Source: Novosphingobium sp. 18050
GTDB taxonomy: Bacteria > Pseudomonadota > Alphaproteobacteria > Sphingomonadales > Sphingomonadaceae
DNA: 64,000 nt
Direction: 5' to 3'
Assembly (NCBI RefSeq): GCF_902706195.1
Contig: NZ_CACSJO010000001.1
Location: forward strand, 394,696-458,695
The notes beneath the pieces are model-generated. The model did not search any database. It was not told the DNA's origin and worked only from the letters and a program-made list of their open reading frames with translations. Of this stretch, positions 25,931 through 33,738 are shown piece by piece. Both the position numbers and the translations under genes were made by a program. The number at the start of each line of letters is the position of its first letter. Within the stretch, counting starts at the first letter, position 1.

Positions 25931-26689
25931 TCAGGCCAGGAACTCCGCGATCGCGCGGCCCATGTCCTTGAAAGTCACAGACGACATGTGGTTGCCCGGC
26001 GTTTCCGCATAAGTCCCATGCGGCAGCGCTGCGGCCAGTTCCTGTGCCGAACCGTTGTCGTGATCCTCCGCGCCGCACACGCATAGCGTCGGCATGGTCA
26101 CCTGAGTGATGGCATCGGCCGAAGTATCGTCCACGGAACCGAGCAGCAGCCGCGCGGCGACGCGGTCGATCTTCATCGACTTCATGAAGGCCTGCGCGAC
26201 AAAAGCCTTGTCGCCGCGTTCGATGGTGCCGAAGCGGTCGATGGCGTCCACGAAATGCGCAGAGCGTCGCGCCCAGCCCGACAGTCCGGTCAAGCCCATC
26301 CCGCCCAGCACCAGCTTGCGCGGCGCAAGGCCGGCCAGAACGCCGCGGACTGCCGTGCGCGAGCCCAGCGAGAAACCACCGAGATCATAGTCATGCACGC
26401 CCAGCGCGGTGACCACGGCCTGCAGGTCCTGCACCAGCACGTCAGCGGGATAGGCAGCCGGGTCGTGCGGCCCATCGCTCTGCCCATGGGCGCGCAGGTC
26501 CGGCATGAAGACCTCGAACCCGGCGTCGGCGAGTATCCGGGCATTGCCGAACTTGATCCAGTTCACCTCGGCGCTGGAGAACAGCCCGTGGAGCAGCAGC
26601 AGCGGCCGCCCGCCTGTGTCCCCCAGCGAATGAACCGCCAGCTTCGCGCCGCCGAAACCTTCGACGAACTCGGTCTTCACATCAGTCAC
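25931..26689 (-). CDS. Alpha/beta hydrolase
   Basis: A 252-residue alpha/beta-hydrolase fold protein. The oxyanion segment is LLLLHGLFSS, the nucleophile elbow is GGFSLGS (Ser), the acid region is TLCVCGAEDHDN (Asp) and the C-terminal His is in PGNHMSS, so the triad looks complete. The substrate is unknown. The GTG at 26689 has a GAGCGAG seven bases upstream; a TTG at 26695 is the alternative. It ends a run of minus-strand genes but is separated from the M2 gene by 180 bases. Confidence 0.87.
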   Translation of the reverse strand: MTDVKTEFVEGFGGAKLAVHSLGDTGGRPLLLLHGLFSSAEVNWIKFGNARILADAGFEVFMPDLRAHGQSDGPHDPAAYPADVLVQDLQAVVTALGVHDYDLGGFSLGSRTAVRGVLAGLAPRKLVLGGMGLTGLSGWARRSAHFVDAIDRFGTIERGDKAFVAQAFMKSMKIDRVAARLLLGSVDDTSADAITQVTMPTLCVCGAEDHDNGSAQELAAALPHGTYAETPGNHMSSVTFKDMGRAIAEFLA

Positions 26690-26716
26690 TGGCAAACTCG
26701 CTCAAAATCAGGGTGG

Positions 26717-27148
26717 TCAATCGGGCAGGTCCAGCCCTGCGGCCTGCCATCGTTCCACCACGTTGGCATTTTCCGCGCTGGCGGTGCCCGGCAAGTGCCG
26801 CACGTCCGCCCAGGCGGTCAACATGCTTTCGGTCGCGTAGTTCTGGCTAGGGCGAAAAGGAGAAGGATCGTCGAAACTGCCCACCGTCAGATCCAGGTTG
26901 CCGCCGTCAAGAAACGCGAAACCCAGGGGCGTGCCGCAATGCGAGCAGAACGGGCGATGCGCGATTGGCGACGACTGGTACCAGTCCGGCTCGGTGTGCC
27001 ATGTCACTTTGTCATGTGGCGTATTTGCGAAGGCGATGGATACGCCGCCGGTCGCCTTGCGGCACATCTTGCAGTGGCACAGGTAAGCCTTTTCCGGCTC
27101 CACCTGTGCAGTATAACGGATGCGGCCACATTGGCAGCCGCCCGTCAT
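26717..27148 (-). CDS. GFA family protein (formaldehyde-activating-like, zinc-binding)
   Basis: A 143-residue protein of the GFA fold (Mss4-like). The zinc cysteines are seen as CQC near the start, CHCKMC at about residue 24 and CSHC near residue 70, the full family pattern. Family members were first described as glutathione-dependent formaldehyde-activating enzymes, but most have no proven activity. The ATG at 27148 was chosen; a GTG at 27160 overlaps the upstream stop (GTGA) and has GGAAG in front, so coupling to the DUF1993 gene is likely either way. Confidence 0.87.
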   Translation of the reverse strand: MTGGCQCGRIRYTAQVEPEKAYLCHCKMCRKATGGVSIAFANTPHDKVTWHTEPDWYQSSPIAHRPFCSHCGTPLGFAFLDGGNLDLTVGSFDDPSPFRPSQNYATESMLTAWADVRHLPGTASAENANVVERWQAAGLDLPD

Positions 27149-27156
27149 GCTCTGGA

Positions 27157-27696
27157 TCACGCCTGCGCTTCCGCCGGGATCGGCCGGAGGTCTCCCAGAA
27201 TGTGCTGCATAAATTCGGCCTTGCCGAGGGGCGCCCCCTTCATCCGCAGGACCGCATAAGCGATGCTGAGGTGGAAGTAGAGGTTGGGCAGTATCCAGTC
27301 GTCGAGATAGCGCCGCGCCGTCAGGTCTACGTAAACACCCATCTGCGCGATCGTGATGCGCTTTTCGGCCGGCGCCACAATTCCATCGGCGGCGGCGGCA
27401 GTGACCTGGGCAAGCGTATCGGAAAGCACTGCGCGCGCCGCGCTCCATCCGGTGGTCGGGCTAACCACGTTAGGTTGCTCCGCGCTGTGGCACCAGTCCA
27501 GGAACTGCTGCGCCTGTGTGCAGACAGCAGAGACCTGCCACGCCAGTGGGTGCATATCCTCTGCCAGGCGCGCGGCGGCCAGCTCGTCGAGGCTCTCCCC
27601 GCCGGGCGCGCTTTCGGCCTTGTCAAGAATGCCCGACAGCGTCGTGAGGCGGCTGGCGAGCAATTCCAGCGCCTTCTTCGTTTCAACTGCGTCCAC
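27157..27696 (-). CDS. DUF1993 domain-containing protein
   Basis: A 179-residue protein of the DUF1993 family, which has a DinB-like four-helix fold. Typical segments are HPLAWQVSAVCTQAQQF, SFDEL-like AEKRITIAQMGVYVDLTARRYLDDWILPNLYFHLSIAYAVLR in blocks and the end LGKAEFM. No function is known for the family. It starts with GTG after GGGAGG and runs directly into the GFA gene, so the two are co-transcribed. Confidence 0.88.
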   Translation of the reverse strand: MDAVETKKALELLASRLTTLSGILDKAESAPGGESLDELAAARLAEDMHPLAWQVSAVCTQAQQFLDWCHSAEQPNVVSPTTGWSAARAVLSDTLAQVTAAAADGIVAPAEKRITIAQMGVYVDLTARRYLDDWILPNLYFHLSIAYAVLRMKGAPLGKAEFMQHILGDLRPIPAEAQA

Positions 27697-27736
27697 GCAA
27701 ACCTCCCATGAATGCTGAGAGGCTTAGGTGCGCGCA

Positions 27737-27762
27737 CCGGGCCGGCTTTTCAACCGGCCCGG
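27737..27762. terminator. GC-rich hairpin after asd
   Basis: CCGGGCCGG pairs perfectly with CCGGCCCGG around an 8-base loop, 11 bases beyond the asd stop. There is no U-run in either direction, so it is a likely 3'-end structure and not a classic intrinsic terminator. Confidence 0.5.
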
Positions 27763-27772
27763 CGGCGAAAAC

Positions 27773-28798
27773 TCAGCCCTTCTTGAGGTGACGGCGGCCC
27801 AGCAGTTCCGCGATCTGCACCGCGTTGAGCGCCGCACCCTTACGCAGGTTGTCCGAAACACACCACAGCGCCAGCCCGTTCTCGACGGTGGAATCCTCGC
27901 GCACGCGGCTGATGTAGGTGGCACCGTCGCCCACGGCCTCTACCGGGGTGACGTATCCGCCGTCCTCGCGCTTGTCGACGAGCATGATGCCCGGCGCCTC
28001 ACGCAGGATGTCCTGCGCTTCGGTGGCGGAAATCTCTTCCTCGAACTCGATGTTGAGCGATTCGGAGTGGCCGACGAAGACCGGCACGCGCACGCAGGTT
28101 GCCTGCACCTTGATCTTGGGATCGAGGATCTTCTTGGTCTCGACCACCATCTTCCACTCCTCCTTGGTGGAGCCGTCATCCAGGAAGACGTCGATGTGCG
28201 GGATCACGTTGAAAGCGATCTGCTTGGTGAACTTGCGCGGCTCGACCGAGTCGCCCACGAAGATCGCGCGGCTCTGCTCGAACAGTTCGTCCATGCCGTC
28301 CTTGCCCGCGCCGGAAACCGACTGGTAGGTCGAGACGACGACGCGCTTGATTTTCGCTTTGTCGTGCAGCGGCTTGAGCGCCACGACCATCTGCGCGGTG
28401 GAGCAGTTGGGGTTGGCGATGATATTGCGGGCCTTGTAGCCGGCGATCGCATCGGGGTTCACCTCGGGCACGACGAGCGGCACGTCTGGGTCCATGCGGT
28501 AGAGCGACGAATTGTCGATCACCACGCAGCCCTGCGACGCAGCCTTCGGTGCATAGACCTTGGTGGCCTCGGAGCCGGCGGCAAACAGCGCCATGTCCCA
28601 CCCGGTGAAATCGAAATGCTCAAGGTTCTTGACCTTCAGCATGCGGCCGGTGTCGCCATACTCGATCTCAGACCCGGTCGAACGTGACGATGCCAGCACG
28701 GCGATCTCGTCGGCGGGAAATTCGCGCTCGGCCAGGATGTTGACGATTTCGCGCCCGACATTCCCCGTCGCGCCGACGACGACAACCCGGTAACCCAT
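27773..28798 (-). CDS. asd: Aspartate-semialdehyde dehydrogenase
   Basis: Asd reduces aspartyl phosphate to the semialdehyde, the branch point to lysine, diaminopimelate, threonine and methionine. The 341-residue product starts GYRVVVVGATGNVGREI (NADP loop GATGNVG), has SSRSTG, DNSSLYRMD and the catalytic Cys 132 in ANPNCSTAQM, with the later catalytic His region in the C-terminal domain. The ATG at 28798 follows AAGGAT; upstream codons to 28822 are not family-like. Confidence 0.95.
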   Translation of the reverse strand: MGYRVVVVGATGNVGREIVNILAEREFPADEIAVLASSRSTGSEIEYGDTGRMLKVKNLEHFDFTGWDMALFAAGSEATKVYAPKAASQGCVVIDNSSLYRMDPDVPLVVPEVNPDAIAGYKARNIIANPNCSTAQMVVALKPLHDKAKIKRVVVSTYQSVSGAGKDGMDELFEQSRAIFVGDSVEPRKFTKQIAFNVIPHIDVFLDDGSTKEEWKMVVETKKILDPKIKVQATCVRVPVFVGHSESLNIEFEEEISATEAQDILREAPGIMLVDKREDGGYVTPVEAVGDGATYISRVREDSTVENGLALWCVSDNLRKGAALNAVQIAELLGRRHLKKG

Positions 28799-28901
28799 GG
28801 CAATATCCTTCCAGCAGCGCACGAATGGCGCCTGTATGAAGGCGGCGGGTTACAGCCAGACTACGCGCAGGGCAAGCGCCGCCCCGGCATCGGCCACTCG
28901 T

Positions 28902-30263
28902 TCAGGCCGGTGCGAGCGTGCCCATGGACGGTTCGGCAGGACGACGTGCGAATGGCTGGCGCTTGCCATAGGCCAGCGAACGCCAAACCCATTCCAGCGG
29001 CCCGCTGACGAAGAAACGCATCCAGACATTGGCGAACACCAACATGAACACATTGATCACGGTAGCCGCAAGGGCAAGCTGGGCCCAGCCGAACCTGTCC
29101 CACAGGTTCAGTCCCCAAGGCGCGAAAATGAACCAGAGTGTCACCACGCTGGTCAGCACGTAAATCGAGAACGCCATCCGCCCCACCGCCTTGAACGGCG
29201 CCAGCAAAGAACGGCCCGCGCCCGTCTTCATCGCCAGGTTGAACAGCGCAACATGACCCAGCGTCACCGCGAGGCGCGCGAACTCATCGGTGATCCAGCC
29301 GGGCTTGGGCGCCAGGTCGAAGGCGAATATCTCCGCTACGCCCCACGCGCGCAGACCGCAGCCGAGGCCATAGGCAGCGACCGCAGTCACCGCGTAGAAG
29401 CGTACCGAGCGCTCCCCCTGGATTACACCCCACTTCCACAGCGCCATGCCGATGAACATCGCGCAGACCGCCTCCAGCACAGTGAAGAAAGTGCCGTTGC
29501 CGTCGCCGAAAATCTTGTTCCACACGCCCCAGTTGTTTTTGAGAAAAGCCCAGGGGCCCGCGACATGCGCCTTGCGCTCGGCATCGATCATGGCCTGCGC
29601 CTTCTTGCTCGGCGGCTTGGAAAGATCATGAGCCTCCCGCTTTTCCTGCCAGTCGGCTAGGATCTTCTTGTCCGCGCCGTTCAGCTTCGCGCCCTGCGTC
29701 TGCCTTGCCTCCAGAGACTCGACTTTATGGATCATCTCGATCCGCTTGCTGTACTCGCTCGCGCCGCTGACGGCCACGAAGGCGGCGAAGCCCATGCCCA
29801 TCGCCAGCAGCACCTTGGCCGGCGCCTTGCGGAAGGGAAACAGGAACAACGCGGAAAGCCCGTAGGCGAGCAGGATGTCGCCAATCCAGGCGACCAGAAA
29901 AATGTCGATCAGGCCGAAAGCGACCAGCAGAAGGTTGCGGCGATAATAGAGGTCCGCCACCGCAACCGGGTCGTCGGGGCGCATGGCCTTGGCCGTGAAC
30001 ACCATCACCCCGGCGCCGAACAGGAACTCGAACAGACCGCGCTGGGTGCCGTTCCAGAACACCTCGATCGTCGTCCAGGTGGCCCTGTCTGCCGCTGACC
30101 AGGACAGGCGGCGGATGTCGTCCATCCATGCCGCCGGGTTCGTCGCCATGAAGGGGATGTTCATGTAGAGAATGCCCAGGATCGCGATCCCGCGCATCAC
30201 ATCGAGAACATCGATCCGCGCCCGCCCGCGAACCGGATCAAGTTGCACCGCTTTGCCCGCCAT
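28902..30263 (-). CDS. DUF418 domain-containing membrane protein
   Basis: A 453-residue protein with about ten membrane segments. The N-terminal RIDVLDVMRGIAILGILYMNIPFM and C-terminal IYVLTSVVTLWFIFAPWGLNLWDRFGWAQ blocks are typical of DUF418 proteins, which belong near the acyltransferase-3/HGSNAT-like superfamily and may move acyl groups or solutes. A charged soluble insertion lies around residues 185-235 (KKILADWQEKREAHDLSK). It stands alone; a 14-bp palindrome lies 55 bases upstream of the start. Confidence 0.9.
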   Translation of the reverse strand: MAGKAVQLDPVRGRARIDVLDVMRGIAILGILYMNIPFMATNPAAWMDDIRRLSWSAADRATWTTIEVFWNGTQRGLFEFLFGAGVMVFTAKAMRPDDPVAVADLYYRRNLLLVAFGLIDIFLVAWIGDILLAYGLSALFLFPFRKAPAKVLLAMGMGFAAFVAVSGASEYSKRIEMIHKVESLEARQTQGAKLNGADKKILADWQEKREAHDLSKPPSKKAQAMIDAERKAHVAGPWAFLKNNWGVWNKIFGDGNGTFFTVLEAVCAMFIGMALWKWGVIQGERSVRFYAVTAVAAYGLGCGLRAWGVAEIFAFDLAPKPGWITDEFARLAVTLGHVALFNLAMKTGAGRSLLAPFKAVGRMAFSIYVLTSVVTLWFIFAPWGLNLWDRFGWAQLALAATVINVFMLVFANVWMRFFVSGPLEWVWRSLAYGKRQPFARRPAEPSMGTLAPA

Positions 30264-30601
30264 CTACTGCCCCCGCAAGTCGCTGCCCGCAGATTACTTC
30301 ACACCGCGAAAATCGTCAATTTACGTAAATTTGCCAATCAATGGAAAATAGCGTTCAAAATAAATCATCTGAAAAATAACGCCGCCGTTTTTATTCCTAT
30401 TATTCAATAAAATACTATCCGACCGCATTCGCCACCCCGAACTTCTTTTGGAGGTGATCGCCCGACAGCGCCGCAGCTTGGTTTATCACCCGCAAACGCA
30501 GCTTCGTTTCCAGTCTCGCCAAGTCACGTATCGGATGCCGCCTGAAACGGACCGCCCGCGAGGATCGCTTCGATCACAGCACCGCAGCGGCCCCAACGAC
30601 A
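30264..30601. other. AT-rich intergenic region upstream of the DUF418 gene
   Basis: About 340 bases without a supported gene. From 30290 to about 30425 the DNA is rich in A and T (runs such as AAAATAAATC and TTTTTATT), in sharp contrast to the surrounding GC-rich DNA. The remainder to the lon terminator is of normal composition. Confidence 0.6.
30318..30331. promoter_or_regulatory. Perfect 14-bp palindrome, candidate operator
   Basis: AATTTACGTAAATT is fully self-complementary and lies 55 bases before the DUF418 start, in promoter range. No matching regulator was identified in the window. Confidence 0.4.
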
Positions 30602-30628
30602 AAGGGCGCCGGATTACCCGGCGCCCTT
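30602..30628 (-). terminator. Rho-independent terminator of lon
   Basis: AAGGGCGCCGG pairs perfectly with CCGGCGCCCTT around a five-base loop, 30 bases after the lon stop. On the lon strand the stem ends in CCCTTT. Confidence 0.8.
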
Positions 30629-30657
30629 CCTCAATTTCCTAACTGCCCGACAGTGCC

Positions 30658-33069
30658 TCAGTGCGCAGTGGCACTCGTCGATGCAGCGTGCGGCGCCGGT
30701 GCGGCGGCCAGTTCATCAGCCTCGGTCCATTCAATCGCGGTGAGCGGTTCGGTGAGGGCCTTGGCCAGCACTTCATCGACATGAGATACGGGGATGATCT
30801 CCAACCCCTCCTTCACGTTGTCGGGGATTTCAGCGAGATCCTTGCGGTTTTCCTCGGGGATCAGCACCGTGGTGATGCCCCCGCGAAGCGCCGCAAGCAG
30901 CTTTTCCTTCAGACCACCTATTGGCAGCACCCGGCCGCGCAGAGTAACTTCACCGGTCATGGCGACGTCCTTGCGCACCGGAACTCCGGTCAAGGTCGAG
31001 ACGATCGAGGTGACCATGCCGACGCCTGCCGAAGGACCATCCTTAGGCACAGCACCTTCGGGAAGGTGAATATGGATGTCCTTCTTCTGGATAACCGAAG
31101 GCTTGATACCATAGGCAGGCGAGCGCGCTTTCACGAAGCTGAAGGCGGCTTGGATCGATTCGCTCATCACGTCGCCCAGTTTGCCCGTCGCCTTGATCTG
31201 GCCCTTGCCGGGCACCGTCACGCTCTCGATCGTGAGCAGTTCGCCGCCCACTTCGGTCCACGCGAGGCCCGTCACAGCACCGACCTGATGCTCTTCCTCG
31301 CCCATGCCGTGGCGGTATTTCTGGACCCCGGCAAAATCGTGAAGGTTTTCGGCGGTGATGACGATTTGGGTAGCTTTGCCTTCGAGGATCTGGCGCAGCG
31401 ACTTGCGCGCCAGCCGGGCGATTTCACGCTCCAGCGTACGCACGCCCGCCTCGCGGGTATAATACCGGATCAGATCGCGCAGGCCGTCCTGGGTCAGCGT
31501 GAACTCACCCTTCTTCAGGCCATGCGCCTCAACCTGCTTTTCGATCAGATGACGCTCGGCGATCTCGACCTTCTCGTCCTCGGTGTAACCCTCGAGACGG
31601 ATGATCTCCATACGATCGAGCAGCGGCTGCGGCAGGTTCAGGCTGTTCGCGGTGCACACGAACATCACGTCCGACAGGTCGATGTCGAGTTCCAGATAGT
31701 GATCCTGGAACTTCGCGTTCTGTTCGGGGTCGAGCACTTCGAGCAGCGCGGACGCCGGATCGCCGCGGAAATCCTGGCCCAGCTTGTCTATCTCATCGAG
31801 CAGGAACAGCGGGTTGGACTTGCCGGCCTTGCGCAAGTTGGTGACAATCTTGCCCGGCAGCGAGCCGATATACGTGCGGCGATGACCACGAATCTCGGCC
31901 TCGTCACGCACGCCGCCCAGCGACTGGCGGATGAATTCGCGGCCCGTGGCCTTGGCGATCGATTTGCCCAGCGAGGTCTTGCCCACGCCCGGCGGGCCTA
32001 CGAGACACAGGATCGGCCCCTTCAGCTTGTTGGTGCGCGCCTGCACCGCAAGATACTCGATGATGCGGTCCTTGACCTTGTCGAGCGCGTAGTGATCGGC
32101 GTCGAGAATGTCCTGCGCGGTGGAAATATCGCGCTTGAGCTTACTCTTCTTACCCCAGGGCAGGCCGAGCAGGACATCAAGGTAGTTGCGGATGACGGTC
32201 GCCTCGGCGCTCATCGGCTGCATCGAGCGCAGCTTTTTCAGCTCGCCGATGGCCTTTTCCTTAGCTTCCCGCGACAGGCGCGTCTTTTCGATGCGCTCGG
32301 CCAGTTCCTGAAGCTCGTTCGCCTCATCGCCTTCACCGCCGCCCAGCTCGGACTGGATCGCCTTGAGCTGTTCGTTGAGGTAATACTCGCGCTGGGTCTT
32401 TTCCATCTGGCGCTTCACGCGGCCACGAATCTTGCGTTCCACCTGAAGGACGCCGAGTTCGCCTTCCATGAAGGAATAGACCATCTCAAGACGCTTGAGC
32501 GGATCGGGCTCAGACAGCACGGCCTGCTTGTCGGACACCTTGGCGGAAAGCTGCGCGGCGACAGTGTCGGCCAGCTTGGCCGCATCCTCGATATCGCCCA
32601 GCTGTTCACCGGCGTCCTGGCTCAGTTTCTTGTTGAGCTTGGCATATTCGCCGAACTGGTCGACGACAGTGCGCATCATCGCTTCGGTTTCGGTGCCATC
32701 AGCCTCGACCGGGTCGATCATCTCGACTCCGGCAACGAGCATCTCGCCCTCTTCGGTCTGCTCAGTTCGCAGCGATTCGAGGCGGGCGCGGTCCTGACCT
32801 TCGACCAGCACGCGCACGGTGCCGTCGGGCAGCTTCAGCAGTTGCAGGACGCTGGCGACCACGCCGGTGTCGTAAAGGTCGTCCCGGTCGGGATCATCGC
32901 AGCCGGGATCCAGCTGTGCGAGAAGGAAAATATCCTTGTTTCCGGCCATTGCCGCCTCAAGCGCGGCCACGGATTTCTCACGGCCGACGAAAAGAGGCAC
33001 GACCATGCCCGGGAAGACGACGATGTCACGCAGAGGCAGAAGCGGAAGCAGGTTCAAGGCAATATCCAT
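30658..33069 (-). CDS. lon: ATP-dependent protease La (Lon)
   Basis: Lon degrades misfolded and short-lived regulatory proteins; in alphaproteobacteria these include cell-cycle factors such as DnaA and CcrM in Caulobacter. The 803-residue product has the N-terminal LON substrate domain ([20 protein letters not shown]), a coiled region, the AAA+ domain with Walker [10 protein letters not shown] and Walker B FLLDEIDK, sensor residues and the protease domain with catalytic Ser 680 in [11 protein letters not shown] and its partner Lys in the KEKLLAALR region. The C-terminus is Ala/His-rich. A heat-shock-like promoter is visible upstream. Confidence 0.97.
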   Translation of the reverse strand: MDIALNLLPLLPLRDIVVFPGMVVPLFVGREKSVAALEAAMAGNKDIFLLAQLDPGCDDPDRDDLYDTGVVASVLQLLKLPDGTVRVLVEGQDRARLESLRTEQTEEGEMLVAGVEMIDPVEADGTETEAMMRTVVDQFGEYAKLNKKLSQDAGEQLGDIEDAAKLADTVAAQLSAKVSDKQAVLSEPDPLKRLEMVYSFMEGELGVLQVERKIRGRVKRQMEKTQREYYLNEQLKAIQSELGGGEGDEANELQELAERIEKTRLSREAKEKAIGELKKLRSMQPMSAEATVIRNYLDVLLGLPWGKKSKLKRDISTAQDILDADHYALDKVKDRIIEYLAVQARTNKLKGPILCLVGPPGVGKTSLGKSIAKATGREFIRQSLGGVRDEAEIRGHRRTYIGSLPGKIVTNLRKAGKSNPLFLLDEIDKLGQDFRGDPASALLEVLDPEQNAKFQDHYLELDIDLSDVMFVCTANSLNLPQPLLDRMEIIRLEGYTEDEKVEIAERHLIEKQVEAHGLKKGEFTLTQDGLRDLIRYYTREAGVRTLEREIARLARKSLRQILEGKATQIVITAENLHDFAGVQKYRHGMGEEEHQVGAVTGLAWTEVGGELLTIESVTVPGKGQIKATGKLGDVMSESIQAAFSFVKARSPAYGIKPSVIQKKDIHIHLPEGAVPKDGPSAGVGMVTSIVSTLTGVPVRKDVAMTGEVTLRGRVLPIGGLKEKLLAALRGGITTVLIPEENRKDLAEIPDNVKEGLEIIPVSHVDEVLAKALTEPLTAIEWTEADELAAAPAPHAASTSATAH

Positions 33070-33119
33070 TCATCACGCGCGCGGGCTTACCTGTCGGCGC
33101 ACCCCGGCTCTTGCTCAGG

Positions 33120-33146
33120 ATATGGGGTGTTTACACCACCATGCAA
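33120..33146 (-). promoter_or_regulatory. Candidate heat-shock (sigma-32) promoter for lon
   Basis: On the lon strand, CCCCATAT (33127-33120) equals the sigma-32 -10 consensus CCCCATnT, and TTGCAT (33146-33141) lies 13 bases upstream as a partial -35. The lon start is 51 bases downstream. The rest of the 332-base gap 33070-33401 between lon and ybaB shows no gene. Confidence 0.4.
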
Positions 33147-33401
33147 TCTTTTGTGGGTTAAAGACTGTGCAAAGCCCCGCCCTGCCCCTTCTTGATACAC
33201 GCAGAGTCAAACCGGAATATCTAGGGGTCGTCCGTCACGGACGGGTCCCGGGGCAGTTGGCGCCGCCCTCAAGCTAGCACCAGCTCTTCGGCAAGCCCGG
33301 GGCAAGCGAGGTGGAAAAACCGCCCCCCGCTCTGCCCCGTTTTCACCCGAAAACCGCTCAGGTCGAGCCTGTCAGAAACCCGCAGCGCGGGGCTCGAAAC
33401 C

Positions 33402-33737
33402 TTAGAACGGCATCTTGAAGCCCGGCGGCAGGCCCATGCCCGACTGCGCCTTGGCAAGTTCCTCGTTCGCGACCGAGTCCGCCTTGACGCGCGCGTCGTT
33501 GTAGGCAGCCGCGATCAGGTCTTCGAGCATGCCCTTTTCGCTGGGCTGCATCAGGCTGTCGTCGATCGCCACGCCGATCACACGACCCTTGGCCGAGCAG
33601 CGAATCTTGACGAGACCGCCGCCGGAAAGCCCTTCGACTTCCATCTGGTCGAGCTTGCCCTGGGCCTCGTTCATCTGCTTCTGGATGGTCTCGGCGGCCT
33701 GCTGGGCGGCCTGGATCATCTCTTCCATCGACTTCAT
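33402..33737 (-). CDS. YbaB/EbfC family nucleoid-associated protein
   Basis: A 111-residue DNA-binding dimer of the YbaB/EbfC family. The N-terminal helix (SMEEMIQAAQQAAETIQKQMNEAQ) and the core VEGLSGGGLVKIRCSAKGRVIGVAIDDSL in blocks match the family, as does the C-terminal LPPGFKMPF. The ATG at 33737 lies one base after the dnaX stop with GGAGACGC upstream, so it is translationally coupled to dnaX, as in many bacteria. recR, which usually follows, is not here. Confidence 0.93.
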   Translation of the reverse strand: MKSMEEMIQAAQQAAETIQKQMNEAQGKLDQMEVEGLSGGGLVKIRCSAKGRVIGVAIDDSLMQPSEKGMLEDLIAAAYNDARVKADSVANEELAKAQSGMGLPPGFKMPF

Positions 33738-33738
33738 T

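Noticed and set aside
30448..30642. 65-codon plus-strand frame before lon
   Set aside because: It reads through the lon terminator and has no ribosome-binding site or family features.
30661..33195. 844-codon frame opposite lon
   Set aside because: Antisense shadow with no recognisable domain.
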